DNA of 64,000 nucleotides from assembly GCF_030816295.1 (NCBI RefSeq), contig NZ_JAUSXV010000001.1:1178001-1242000 (forward strand), given 5' to 3'. The notes under the pieces are model-generated. The model was not told where the DNA came from. It saw only the letters and a program-made list of their open reading frames with translations, and did no database searches. A program made the position numbers and the translations under genes. The first letter of the stretch is position 1, and each line of letters begins with the position of its first letter. Source of the stretch: Microbacterium natoriense. Its GTDB lineage: Bacteria > Actinomycetota > Actinomycetes > Actinomycetales > Microbacteriaceae. Positions 14,323-23,086 of this stretch are shown here, one piece after another.

Positions 14323-17300
14323 TCAGACCTGAGCGACGCCGTGCGCGCGGGCGAACGCCTCGAGCACGGTTGCCGGGATGACGTGGAGCTCGGCATCTGG
14401 CACGTCGTCCATCGCGATGTGATCCGCCTGCAGGCCCTCGAGCTCTTCTGCGAGGATGCGCGCGCTCCGGCCGTTCGCCCGTTCTTTCTCGGGAAGAGCG
14501 CGATAGACCCCGGCGATCAGTGCGGTGAGCCGAGCCGTGTCGACCGTCCAGGTGCTCGTGATGATCCGCACCACGATCTCGGCGACCTCCTCGGGGGAGT
14601 AGTCGGCGAAGCGCACGGTGTGCGGCACACGGGAGCGGAGCCCGGGGTTCGCGGAGAAGAAGACGTCCATCTCGGCCGCGTACCCGGCCAGGATCGCGAC
14701 GAACTTGTCGCGGTCGTTCTCGAGGCGCGGAAGCAGCGTCGCGATCACGGCCTGGCCGTAGTCGGCGGAGTCGCCGCCATCGCGGAAGAGATCGTATGCC
14801 TCGTCGATGAACATCACGCCGCCCATCGCCTCGTCGATCGCGAGCGATGTGCGCTGCTCGCTCTGGCCGACATAAGGGCCGACGAGAGCCGCGCGATTCA
14901 CCTCTTTGACGGTCGGCTTGGACAGCACGCCGAGCTCGTGGAAGAGCTGGGCGACGATGCGGGCGACCGTGGTCTTGCCCGTGCCGGGGCTGCCGGTGAA
15001 GGTGACGTGATAAGTGGGGCGCGAGACGGTGGCGTCGGCCTGGATGCGGCGCTGATCGGCTTTCACACGGTTGACGAGCTTCGCGACCCAGGCCTTGACC
15101 TCGGCGAGACCGACCATGCCGTCGAGCTCGGCGAGCAGAGCGGCCACCGCGGCCGAGCCGCCCTCGGCATCCATCTCCACACCAGCGACCGCGTAGAGGT
15201 CATCGTCGGCGATCAGTCGGTAGTCGGCGATGCTCCGGGTGCGGAGTTCGTGCACCCGATCGGCCTGTCGGCTGATGAGCTCCTGATTGAAATTGCGCAC
15301 CCAGCGAGCGTTGCTGCGGTCGGCGCTCTGGGTGTAGCCGCGACTGAGGATGCGGCGGTACAACTCTTCGTCCTCGAGTTCGTAGTCCGTGTCGCGGAGG
15401 GCGTTCACGCCGATGGTGGCGAGCTCCTCGCCTGTGTAGTCCTCGAAATCGAAACGATTGGGAGTCCGCGACTGCAGGCCGGCGTTCATCTCGAGCAGCC
15501 GCTGCATCTTGTCGGTGTATCCGGCGAAGATGATCATGAGGTCGTCCCGATGGTTCTCCATATAGGCGATGATCGTGTCGATCACCTCCTGGCCGTAGTC
15601 CTCGTCGACTCCCTGTGCGAGGGTGTAGGCCTCGTCGATGAAGAGGATGCCGCCGCGGGCGCTGTCGAGCACCTTCTCGGTCATCGGCGCCGAATCTCCG
15701 ATGTGCGTGCCGACGAGATCGGTGCGTCCGACCTCGACGAACACATCGGAGGAGACCACGCCCTCTGCGAAAAGGGCCTTGCCGAGGAGCCGTGCCACGG
15801 TGGTCTTGCCGGTGCCCGGATTGCCGAGGAACAGACTGTGCAGCGTCAGCTGCATGGACTTCAGCCCGAGCTGCGACCGTTCGCGGTTGATGACCGCGTT
15901 CTTCACGAACTGACCAGCCTGCTCCTTCACCGTGCGGAGCCCGACCAGGTGGTTCAGCGCTGTCAGCGAGTCCTCGCGCACGCCCGTGACGTCGGACCCG
16001 TCGGAGTGCTGCTCCTCCGCGACGGCGGTTCGTCCCGGAAGCGAAGACGTGACCATGCCACCACGGGAGCCCTCGCGATACCCGCCTGCGGCACCCTGCG
16101 ACATCTGCGCGGCCCCGCCGCGCGTGATCGTCGGCATCCGTCCGGAGGCGAAGGAGGCGATGGCGAGCGACGACTGATCTTGGATGTTCAGTTCGTCACC
16201 TGGCGGGCAGTCGAGCACATCGATGTCGATGGACGCCTGCCCCTTGGCGGTCACGGAGCACTGATTGCGTGCGTTCGGATGCACCGTGAGCCGGCCCGCG
16301 GATGTCACGCGCGCCTGCTCTCGAGTCGCGAGCCGGAACAGCGAGCACGACTCGAGGGAGACGACGCAGGAGCCGGCGAAGTCCGCCCACCCGAGCTCGC
16401 ACATGAGGGCCGAGAGACGGCCACCGCCCGCGAGCGTGACGGTGGCCCTCGTCTCCGCTGCACCGGCGCGCAGCTCGCAGGCGGTCGCGGTGACGGCTCC
16501 CTGCGCGTACAGCGCGGGGAGCTCGGCCGCGGCGTCGCTGCGTATCGTGACGCCGTGCATCGAGAGATCGGCGCCGGCCGACACGTACACGGCGTTGGTC
16601 GTGATCGGATGCTCGATCGTGAGGTTGGTGAGGGTCACGTGGGATCCGGGCGGAAGGGTCAGGCGGACGCGCAGCACGATGCGGTCGCGTCGGCCCTCAC
16701 CGTCGAGATTCACCTCGCACGAAAAGTCGCCGTTCGCCAGATCATCGAACGAGTACTCGCCCTCTTCGAGCACGAGCGTGTCGCCGGGCTTGAGCCGCGA
16801 CTGCACGTCGGTCGCGAAACTGCGGCCCTGATGCGCGGGCCAGAGCACGCGCTGAGGGCCGGACCCGGCTCTCGCCCTCGGTGGCTTCCGGGGCACCGGC
16901 GTCGCCCGCACGATCTCGGCCAGCGGGCTGTCGCAGTGGATTTCGGCCTCCGCCTCGGCGACCACTCGGAGCGGTGCGCCCTTCGGAGATTCGAGCTGCG
17001 CGATGCGCAGCACAGCCGCGTTGGCCTGCGCCTCGAACGCCTGATCTCCGTTGAGGCGGACGCACTCCAGGTCGAGAGTCGCTCCGCTGAGTGATCGCAG
17101 CGCCCGCTTTCCCGGTACCGGTGTGAGGTCCAGAGGGGAGTATCCGCGGACCTGCGCCCCGTCTCGCGCCAGCACCAGATGAGCGGCGCAGCCGATGAGG
17201 TCAGCCGAGCCTCCGTTCACCTCGAGTCCACCGAGTCGTGAGGCGGTGGCATGAAGGCGCGCGCCGGCTGCGATCTTGACGGTGGTGAGATCGGCATCGT

Positions 17301-17682
17301 CCGCGATGACGACTCTGTTGAGAACCAGCGTGCCGCGGTCGACTCCCACGGTGAGCGTGCTCGCGGTGGAGTCGCCCGCGATGCGGCAGTCGGTGATGCT
17401 GAGATACGCGTCAGCACCGTGCACCATGGCGACCGCGCTGCCCCGGGGTTGCGCGGTGAGCGTCAGCGAGGCGACGCTGCAGTTCCCATGGGGCGCGATC
17501 GTGCCGATCACCGTCGTCGCCTCGGCTCCGCCCTCACCCGTGATCGTCACGCCGTTCAGCGTGACTGAGCCGATCGAGTAGATGCCAGGGGCGAGCGAGA
17601 TGACATCGCCGGGAACGGCCTGCGTCAACGCGACCGCGATCGGGATCCGGCTCGGGTCGTTCCCGACGTACAGAGTGGTCAC
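14323..17682 (-). CDS. Beta-helix / tandem CbxX-type AAA+ ATPase fusion protein
   Basis: 1119-residue protein with three parts. Residues 1 to ~560: right-handed parallel beta-helix of pectate-lyase type, opening with TTLYVGNDPSRIPIAVALTQ (a DUF1565-like opening) and running through many short repeating strands. About 600-860: first AAA+ domain with Walker A GNPGTGKTT (Lys626) and Walker B GGILFIDEAYTL. About 870-1119: second AAA+ domain with GSPGTGKTT (Lys903) and GGVMFIDEAYDLF. Both belong to the CbbX/SpoVK/EccA group. No signal peptide and no ESX genes nearby. The GTG start overlaps the stop of a 33-codon ORF. It is likely a remodelling motor with a large binding platform; the client is unknown. 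Confidence 0.85.
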   Translation of the reverse strand: MTTLYVGNDPSRIPIAVALTQAVPGDVISLAPGIYSIGSVTLNGVTITGEGGAEATTVIGTIAPHGNCSVASLTLTAQPRGSAVAMVHGADAYLSITDCRIAGDSTASTLTVGVDRGTLVLNRVVIADDADLTTVKIAAGARLHATASRLGGLEVNGGSADLIGCAAHLVLARDGAQVRGYSPLDLTPVPGKRALRSLSGATLDLECVRLNGDQAFEAQANAAVLRIAQLESPKGAPLRVVAEAEAEIHCDSPLAEIVRATPVPRKPPRARAGSGPQRVLWPAHQGRSFATDVQSRLKPGDTLVLEEGEYSFDDLANGDFSCEVNLDGEGRRDRIVLRVRLTLPPGSHVTLTNLTIEHPITTNAVYVSAGADLSMHGVTIRSDAAAELPALYAQGAVTATACELRAGAAETRATVTLAGGGRLSALMCELGWADFAGSCVVSLESCSLFRLATREQARVTSAGRLTVHPNARNQCSVTAKGQASIDIDVLDCPPGDELNIQDQSSLAIASFASGRMPTITRGGAAQMSQGAAGGYREGSRGGMVTSSLPGRTAVAEEQHSDGSDVTGVREDSLTALNHLVGLRTVKEQAGQFVKNAVINRERSQLGLKSMQLTLHSLFLGNPGTGKTTVARLLGKALFAEGVVSSDVFVEVGRTDLVGTHIGDSAPMTEKVLDSARGGILFIDEAYTLAQGVDEDYGQEVIDTIIAYMENHRDDLMIIFAGYTDKMQRLLEMNAGLQSRTPNRFDFEDYTGEELATIGVNALRDTDYELEDEELYRRILSRGYTQSADRSNARWVRNFNQELISRQADRVHELRTRSIADYRLIADDDLYAVAGVEMDAEGGSAAVAALLAELDGMVGLAEVKAWVAKLVNRVKADQRRIQADATVSRPTYHVTFTGSPGTGKTTVARIVAQLFHELGVLSKPTVKEVNRAALVGPYVGQSEQRTSLAIDEAMGGVMFIDEAYDLFRDGGDSADYGQAVIATLLPRLENDRDKFVAILAGYAAEMDVFFSANPGLRSRVPHTVRFADYSPEEVAEIVVRIITSTWTVDTARLTALIAGVYRALPEKERANGRSARILAEELEGLQADHIAMDDVPDAELHVIPATVLEAFARAHGVAQV

Positions 17683-17780
17683 GGGCGCGCGGCTCCACGG
17701 CGCCGGGCTGCGGCCGAGAGGAGACCCGGCGCCCGAGCGGCATCGAGGAGATCGACGGCGTACTGCGCGACTGCACCCAT
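17679..17780 (-). CDS. 33-residue leader ORF coupled to the AAA+ gene
   Basis: Short frame starting MGAVAQYAVDLLDAARAPG and ending in a basic tail. Its TGA overlaps the AAA+ GTG (GTGA), the same coupling used throughout this genome. A CATACT hexamer lies exactly six bases upstream of the ATG, as for the leaderless genes elsewhere in the window. The N-terminal half could form an amphipathic helix. It may be a real micro-protein, or just a device that delivers ribosomes to the AAA+ start. A dispersed repeat lies just upstream, so some of the flanking sequence is recent. Confidence 0.45.
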   Translation of the reverse strand: MGAVAQYAVDLLDAARAPGLLSAAARRRGAARP

Positions 17781-17845
17781 GCAACCAGTATGGGCCAGGG
17801 GCCGGAGGTGCTGAGGGAAGGGGCGGCGTGAGCTTCGGCGTCTGC

Positions 17846-17921
17846 GCGCTTCGTCTCGCTTCGCTCGCTCAACGACCGGGAGGGAGCGCGTTGCGTCTCG
17901 CTTCGCTCGCTCAACGACCGG
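17846..17921. repeat. Two tandem copies of a dispersed GAGCGAGCGGAGCGAGACG-type repeat
   Basis: Copies at 17846-17879 and 17888-17921 read (+) as CGTCTCGCTTCGCTCGCTC followed by AACGACCGG. The same element in the other orientation occurs at 31616-31647 (inside folE) and 52974-53008. It is a non-coding dispersed element between the AAA+ gene and the tRNA terminator. Confidence 0.75.
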
Positions 17922-17951
17922 GGTCGTGGCCGGGTCTCGCCAGGGCAAAGC

Positions 17952-17986
17952 AAAACCCCCGCCATGTAGAAGCTAGGCGAGGGTTT
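17952..17986 (-). terminator. Terminator of the tRNA operon
   Basis: On the minus strand AAACCCTCGCC, a 13-base loop, then GGCGGGGGTTTTG: an 11-bp stem with one mismatch followed by T-rich sequence, 28 bases after tRNA-Phe. Confidence 0.8.
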
Positions 17987-18013
17987 CTGGGACCGTTGTA
18001 ACGACGGTCCGTG

Positions 18014-18086
18014 TGGCTCCGACGGGCGTCGATCCCGTGACCTCACGATTTTCAGTCGTGCGCTCTACCAACTGAGCTACAGAGCC
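18014..18086 (-). tRNA. tRNA-Phe (GAA)
   Basis: 73 nt cloverleaf: acceptor GGCTCTG/CGGAGCC, anticodon stem CACGA/TCGTG with loop CTGAAAA (anticodon GAA), T-loop with TCGACGC in a GATCGACGCC context, discriminator A. CCA is not encoded. Last of three tRNAs on this strand. Confidence 0.97.
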
Positions 18087-18154
18087 GTGCGACCGGCGAA
18101 CCTGCCGCATCTAGACGAAAGGCCCTCTCCGAAAAAAGGACCCATCGCTCAGAG

Positions 18155-18228
18155 CGACCCTGACGGGACTTGAACCCGCGACCTCCGCCGTGACAGGGCG
18201 GCACGCTAACCAACTGCGCTACAGGGCC
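18155..18228 (-). tRNA. tRNA-Asp (GTC)
   Basis: 74 nt cloverleaf: acceptor GGCCCTG/CAGGGTC, anticodon stem CCGCC/GGCGG with loop CTGTCAC (GTC), T-arm GGGTTCAAGTCCC, discriminator G as expected for Asp. CCA is not encoded. Confidence 0.97.
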
Positions 18229-18257
18229 ATACTTGTTTTCAATTGTATCGGATGGAG

Positions 18258-18330
18258 TGACCCCAACGGGATTCGAACCCGTGCTACCGCCGTGAAAGGG
18301 CGGCGTCCTAGGCCGCTAAACGATGGGGCC
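18258..18330 (-). tRNA. tRNA-Glu (TTC)
   Basis: 73 nt cloverleaf: acceptor GGCCCCA/TGGGGTC, anticodon stem CCGCC/GGCGG with loop CTTTCAC (TTC), T-arm GGGTTCGAATCCC. It is first in the Glu-Asp-Phe transcript; this order is common in actinobacteria. Confidence 0.97.
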
Positions 18331-18540
18331 GAGTCAGTCCCGGGGGACTTCCTTGCCGACGCTCAAGCATAAGGGATGTTTTGACCAAATCGCGAATCGA
18401 GGGCGAGTCTGCTTACGCCCGGGCGTGTTTCGGAGGACCATGGGTGCTGTTCACCGTGCCCACGGATGCATCGCAGAGCCTGTTGCGGATGTGAAAGTTG
18501 TTGTTAGTGTGGCATGAGTGAAACCGGCGGAAGGGGCCGT

Positions 18541-19917
18541 GTGAACGACAAGTCATCCATCGCAGAGAGCGCGGAGGCGGCATCCGAAGACTGCGGATGC
18601 GCACCCACTCCTGCTGAGAGTCGCGCCTTCTGGAAGAACGGTTCGCTCAGCCGCCGTCACGCCCTCGGTCTCGGCGCGCTCAGTGCCGTGGCCCTCAGCG
18701 CTTTCGGCGTGACGAGCGGGGTCTCCGCCGCATACGCCGCGTCGTACCCCAGCTGGGACGACGTGCAGAACGCCATGGCCAACGAGTCGGCCAAGGCCTC
18801 CGAGGTCACTCGCATTCAGGGCCTCATCGACAGTCTGACCCAGAAGGTCGCCGAGACGCAGGCCGCATCGGAAGCGGCTGGTCAGGCGTTCTACGAGGCG
18901 CAGCAGGCGTTCTTCGACGCCGCGGCCAGGGCCGACATGCTGCAGTCCAAGGCCGACGTCCAGGCGGCGACTGCTGACGAGGCCGAGCGCAAAGCCGCCC
19001 AGGTCGCCACTCAGCTCTACCGTGACGGTGGCGACGACGCCTCTCTCGAACTGTTCTTCTCGGGCTCATCCGAGAACGCCGACGAACTGCTCTCGCGTCT
19101 CGGCACGATGGACAAGGTCTACGCGTATACGCAGAAGATCTACGACACGGCCACCGCCTCGCGCGACGCCGCGCAGTCGCTGAGCGATCAGGCCGTCGTC
19201 GCCAAGACCGAACGCGACCGTCTGCAGAAGATCGCCGAGCAGAAGATGATCGAGGCGCAGGCTGCCGCGGATGCGGCGCAGGCTGCTCTCGCCGAGCAGA
19301 CCGCCAACCTCGCCACCATGCAGGCCCAGCTCGCCGCCCTGAAGGATGCCACAGCGACCACGGTCGCCGGCTACCGAGAGGGCGTGCGCGTCGCCGAAGA
19401 GCAGCGCAGGGCAGCCGAGGCTGCTGCCGCTGCTGCCGCCGCAGCGAACAACGGTGGCGGAGGCGGCGGCGGTGGCGGAGGCGGCACAGTCGGACGCGAC
19501 GGGTGGGTGCGCCCGCAGGGCGGCCATCGCAGCTCCGGCTACGGCCCTCGCCCGGCACCGTGCAGCGGGTGCTCCACCTTCCACTACGGCGTCGACCTCG
19601 CCAACGGCTGCGGGGCGGCGATCTACGCCGCGAATTCGGGCCGCGTCGTGTATGCAGGCATCAACGGAAGCCTGCACTCCGGCTACGGCAACTACATCAA
19701 GATCGATCACGGTGGTGGCGTGGGCACCGGGTACGGGCACATCCGCCCTGGCGGCTTCGCGGTGAGCAACGGCCAGTCGGTGAGTGCCGGTCAGGTCATC
19801 GCATACGCCGGAACGACCGGGTCGTCCAACGGCTGCCATCTGCACTTCGAGGTCTACATCAACGGCAAGACGACGAACCCGATCGACTTCCTCGCGGCGC
19901 GAGGCATCTCGGTCTGA
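18541..19917 (+). CDS. Secreted M23 peptidoglycan endopeptidase with coiled coil
   Basis: Cell-wall hydrolase of the NlpC-independent M23 (LytM/EnvC-like) type, ~458 residues. Domains: acidic N-terminus, Tat-like signal (SLSRRHALGLGALSAVALSA, mature near AYAAS), long Ala/Gln-rich coiled coil (about 90-290), Gly linker of eleven glycines, then the M23 metallopeptidase domain with zinc ligands in FHYGVDLA and CHLHFEVYING. Catalytically complete. Start: an in-frame ATG lies at 18514, but the promoter (TTGCGG 18483, TAGTGT 18505-18510) would initiate at about 18517, and GGAAGGGG precedes GTG 18541, so I prefer the GTG. It ends at a terminator. Confidence 0.9.
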   Translation: MNDKSSIAESAEAASEDCGCAPTPAESRAFWKNGSLSRRHALGLGALSAVALSAFGVTSGVSAAYAASYPSWDDVQNAMANESAKASEVTRIQGLIDSLTQKVAETQAASEAAGQAFYEAQQAFFDAAARADMLQSKADVQAATADEAERKAAQVATQLYRDGGDDASLELFFSGSSENADELLSRLGTMDKVYAYTQKIYDTATASRDAAQSLSDQAVVAKTERDRLQKIAEQKMIEAQAAADAAQAALAEQTANLATMQAQLAALKDATATTVAGYREGVRVAEEQRRAAEAAAAAAAAANNGGGGGGGGGGGTVGRDGWVRPQGGHRSSGYGPRPAPCSGCSTFHYGVDLANGCGAAIYAANSGRVVYAGINGSLHSGYGNYIKIDHGGGVGTGYGHIRPGGFAVSNGQSVSAGQVIAYAGTTGSSNGCHLHFEVYINGKTTNPIDFLAARGISV

Positions 19918-19948
19918 GCATCCGCTCGTCAGAGCCCCCGAACGAAGA

Positions 19949-19981
19949 GAATCCCCCGGCCGCGATGCGACCGGGGGATTC
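19949..19981. terminator. Bidirectional terminator between M23 gene and ppa
   Basis: Perfect 11-bp stem GAATCCCCCGG (19949-19959) / CCGGGGGATTC (19971-19981) between convergent genes. Confidence 0.85.
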
Positions 19982-20001
19982 GTCGTCAGTGACGGATGAC
20001 G

Positions 20002-20493
20002 TCAGTGGCCCTGCTCCTGGAAGCGGACGATCGCCTCGTCGAGGATGCGCTGCGCCTCGGCGGCGTCGCCCCACGCGTCGACCTTGACCCACTTGTTGGG
20101 CTCGAGGTCCTTGTAGTGCTCGAAGAAGTGCTCGATCTCCTTCTTCGTGTACTCGGCGACATCGCCGATGTCCTGGATGTGGGCCCACCGCGGGTCCTTC
20201 GACAGGACGGCCACGAGCTTGTCGTCTCCGCCGGCCTCGTCACTCATCTTCAGAACGGCGACCGGGCGCACCTCGACGACGACGCCGGGGTAGATGGCCT
20301 GGTCGAGGAGCACGAGCACGTCGAGCGGGTCGCCGTCCTCGCCGAGCGTGTTGTCGAAGTAGCCGTAGTCGGCCGGGTAGCCGAAGGTCGTGTAGAGAAC
20401 GCGGTCGAGGTGCACTCGTCCGGTCTCGTGGTCGACCTCGTACTTCACGCGGCTGCCGCGCGGGATCTCGATGACGGCGTCGTGTGCGCCCAT
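20002..20493 (-). CDS. ppa: Inorganic pyrophosphatase
   Basis: Soluble family I pyrophosphatase that hydrolyses PPi to two phosphates and so drives biosynthetic reactions. Its 163 residues are typical of the bacterial hexameric form. Motifs: EIPRGSRVKYEVDHETG (substrate binding), YPADYGYFDNTLGEDGDPLDVLVL (the metal-binding D-x-D-P-x-D type signature) and KDPRWAHIQDIGDV. SD AAGGAG precedes the ATG. In many actinobacteria ppa is divergent from dacB-tilS; here a LysR/MHS/SDR module and a TMEM175 gene separate it from tilS and no dacB is present. Confidence 0.97.
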   Translation of the reverse strand: MGAHDAVIEIPRGSRVKYEVDHETGRVHLDRVLYTTFGYPADYGYFDNTLGEDGDPLDVLVLLDQAIYPGVVVEVRPVAVLKMSDEAGGDDKLVAVLSKDPRWAHIQDIGDVAEYTKKEIEHFFEHYKDLEPNKWVKVDAWGDAAEAQRILDEAIVRFQEQGH

Positions 20494-20553
20494 GCGTGTG
20501 CTCCTTGATATCGGATGGATGCCGAAAACTTCGGTCGGATGCCGCCGACCAGC

Positions 20554-21522
20554 CTACTCGGGCGGCGAGGCAGTACCCGAGTCGTCCAGCCGGGCGCCTC
20601 CGCGCGGCTCGATTCCCCGCAGGGCGTCCTGCACGGCGGCGGTGCGCCGGCGCAGTGCGTCCGCAACAGCGGCCACGGCGGGCTGACGCAGGGAATCCGG
20701 GCGCAGCACCATCCAGTACGGCAGGCGCTCGGCGAACTCCTCGGGGAGCAGTCGCACGAGATCCGCATGCCGGTCGGCGAGGAAGCACGGCAGGAATCCG
20801 ATCCCTGCGCCCGAGCGAGTCGCCTCGACGTGCACGAACACGTTCGTGGAGCTGAGCGAGTCGAGCATCCCTGGCACCAGCCGCCGAGGCGCGTCGAGAT
20901 CGTCGACCTGCAGCATCGAGTCCACGAAGTACACGAGCGGATGCGCGCTCAGCTCGGCGATCCCCGTGGGCGCGCCGAACTCGTCGAGATAGTCGCGAGA
21001 CGCGTACATGCCGAGGGTGTAGTCGCCCAGTCGGATCGCCTCCGCCCGGTGCACCTGGGGCTGTCCGACGACGACCTCGAGGTCGAGACCCGAACGATGC
21101 TGCAGGGCACGGCGGGTCACGTTCACGATCTCGACGCTGAGCTTCGGATGCCGTCGCCGCAGCTGCGCGACGGCGGGAGCGATCACGAAGGCGCTGAATC
21201 CGTCGGTCGCCGAGATGCGCACGACGCCGCTGACCTGATCGCTCTGCTCTTCGCTCCCGTGGATCGCGCCCACCGCGGTCTCCACGTCCTCCGCGGCGCG
21301 CATCGCGCGACGGCCCAGTTCGGTGAGCTCCCAGCCGCCCGCGGTACGCGCCAGCGTGCGTCCCCCGAGGTCGGCGTCGAGCGCCGCGATCCGCCGCGAG
21401 ACGGTGGTGTGGTTCAGACCGAGGCTCTCGCCGGCCGTCGTGAACCTGCCCGTTCGCGCGACCGCGAGCAGGATGAGGAGATCGTGCGGGTTCGGGGCGG
21501 ACGAGCCAGCGATAGGGGTCAT
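20554..21522 (-). CDS. LysR family transcriptional regulator
   Basis: Activator/repressor of about 322 residues. The N-terminal winged helix is LLILLAVARTGRFTTAGESLGLNHTTVSRRIAALDADLGG (residues ~14-53), followed by a two-lobed co-inducer-binding domain. The ATG at 21522 gives usual spacing to the helix-turn-helix; an upstream ATG at 21561 is possible but has no SD. Between it and the divergent transporter gene lie TGCAATTCTGCA (21526-21537) and a further TTGCACA, candidate LysR sites. The divergent arrangement implies control of the MHS transporter and the dehydrogenase by a metabolite such as 3-hydroxybutyrate. Confidence 0.92.
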   Translation of the reverse strand: MTPIAGSSAPNPHDLLILLAVARTGRFTTAGESLGLNHTTVSRRIAALDADLGGRTLARTAGGWELTELGRRAMRAAEDVETAVGAIHGSEEQSDQVSGVVRISATDGFSAFVIAPAVAQLRRRHPKLSVEIVNVTRRALQHRSGLDLEVVVGQPQVHRAEAIRLGDYTLGMYASRDYLDEFGAPTGIAELSAHPLVYFVDSMLQVDDLDAPRRLVPGMLDSLSSTNVFVHVEATRSGAGIGFLPCFLADRHADLVRLLPEEFAERLPYWMVLRPDSLRQPAVAAVADALRRRTAAVQDALRGIEPRGGARLDDSGTASPPE

Positions 21523-21666
21523 ATCTGCAATTCTGCACTCATCATCTGCTGGACTGGTCATTGTTGCACAGGTGCGCGGATGCCCATACTGGCTCAGGCC
21601 TCACCGAGCACGATGTCGACTCAGGGCCGGAACCCGGAACGAACCAGAACACGAAGGAGTGCACTG

Positions 21667-23037
21667 ATGAGCGTCAGCAGGCAGGTGAAGCCCGAGACCG
21701 AGACGTCCGGGCTGAAGAAGATCGTGGCGGCCTCGATGGTCGGCACGGTGGTCGAGTGGTACGAGTTCTTCCTCTACGCCACCGCGGCCTCGCTCGTCTT
21801 CGGCAGCTACTTCTTCCCGAATGCCGGCACCGAGCTCGACGGCATCATCGCCGCCTTCCTCACCTACGCCGTGGGCTTCATCGCGCGCCCGCTCGGCGGC
21901 ATCGTCTTCGGCCAGATCGGCGACAAGCTGGGCCGCAAGCACACGCTGCAGATCACCATCATCCTCGTCGGCGTCGCCACGTTCCTGATGGGGTGCCTTC
22001 CGGGCTTCACCGCGATCGGATACTGGGCGCCGGTGCTGCTCGTGCTCCTCCGCTTCGTCCAGGGCTTCGCCGTCGGCGGCGAGTGGGGCGGCGCGGTGCT
22101 GCTGGTCGCTGAGCACAGCCCGTCGAAGTCCCGCGGGTTCTGGTCGAGCTGGCCGCAGGCGGCCGTGCCCGTCGGGAACCTGCTCGCCACGCTCGTTCTT
22201 CTCGGCATGTCCTGGATACTGCCGTCCGACCAGTTCCTGGGCTGGGGGTGGCGCGTCGCGTTCTGGGTCTCCGCGATCGTGGTCATCATCGGCTACTACA
22301 TCCGCACCCACGTGAGCGAGGCTCCGATCTTCCTCGAGGCCCGTGCGCAGGTCGAGGCCGAGAAGGCCGTCAGCTACGGCGTGCTGGAGGTCGTGCGCAA
22401 GTACCCGAAGGGCATCCTCGGCGCGATGGGGCTCCGCTTCGCGGAGAACATCCTGTATTACATCATCGTGTCGTTCTCGATCGTCTACCTGAAGACCGTG
22501 CACGCCTACGACACGAGCCAGCTGCTGCTCGCACTGCTGGTCGCGCACGCCGTCCACTTCCTCGTGATCCCGCAGGTGGGCCGGCTGTCGGATGCCGTCG
22601 GGCGCAAGCCGGTCTACCTCGCCGGCGCCGTGCTCGGAGCCAGCTGGGCGTTCTTCGCCTTCCCGATGTTCGACACGGAGACCCCGATCGTCATCATCGC
22701 CGCCGTCACGATCGGACTGTGCTTCCATGCTCTGATGTACGCGGGCCAGCCGGCGATCATGGCCGAGATGTTCCCGACCCGCATGCGCTACTCGGGCGTC
22801 TCGCTCGGCTATCAGGTCACCTCGATCATCGCCGGCTCCCTGGCGCCCATCATCGCGACCGCGCTGCTGCAGCAGTACGGTTCCGGCTTCCCGGTGGCCG
22901 TCTACGTCGCTCTGGCCTGCGCCGTCACCGCCGTCGCGGTGATCACGTTGAAGGAGACGCGAGGAGTCTCCCTGCACGACATCGACGATGCCGACGCCCG
23001 CCGCCACGGCCTCACCACGGCGCGGGTCGGCGGCTGA
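21667..23037 (+). CDS. MHS-family MFS transporter (metabolite:H+ symporter)
   Basis: 456-residue proton-coupled uptake protein of the major facilitator superfamily, metabolite:H+ symporter branch (shikimate, proline/betaine and alpha-ketoglutarate permease relatives). Twelve helices; family motifs MVGTVVEWYEFFLYATAASL in helix 1, the loop 2-3 GQIGDKLGRKHTL, RFVQGFAVGGEWGGAVLLVAEHSP in helix 4-5, and RLSDAVGRKPVYLAGA in the second half. SD AAGGAG precedes the ATG. It lies 49 bases before the 3-hydroxybutyrate dehydrogenase-like gene and is divergent from lysR; import of 3-hydroxybutyrate or a related short acid is inferred from this context. Confidence 0.94.
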   Translation: MSVSRQVKPETETSGLKKIVAASMVGTVVEWYEFFLYATAASLVFGSYFFPNAGTELDGIIAAFLTYAVGFIARPLGGIVFGQIGDKLGRKHTLQITIILVGVATFLMGCLPGFTAIGYWAPVLLVLLRFVQGFAVGGEWGGAVLLVAEHSPSKSRGFWSSWPQAAVPVGNLLATLVLLGMSWILPSDQFLGWGWRVAFWVSAIVVIIGYYIRTHVSEAPIFLEARAQVEAEKAVSYGVLEVVRKYPKGILGAMGLRFAENILYYIIVSFSIVYLKTVHAYDTSQLLLALLVAHAVHFLVIPQVGRLSDAVGRKPVYLAGAVLGASWAFFAFPMFDTETPIVIIAAVTIGLCFHALMYAGQPAIMAEMFPTRMRYSGVSLGYQVTSIIAGSLAPIIATALLQQYGSGFPVAVYVALACAVTAVAVITLKETRGVSLHDIDDADARRHGLTTARVGG

Positions 23038-23086
23038 GCGACCGCCCCGCCCGGCATCCATCCCCGCCCCCTCCCTAGGAGACCTC

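Noticed and set aside
13717..17094. 1125-codon open frame opposite the AAA+ gene
   Set aside because: A shadow of the well-supported AAA+/beta-helix gene; no recognisable motif.
17800..18340. Possible integration site or genomic island at the tRNA cluster
   Set aside because: No integrase, no tRNA 3' duplicate found nearby; the repeats there belong to a dispersed family.
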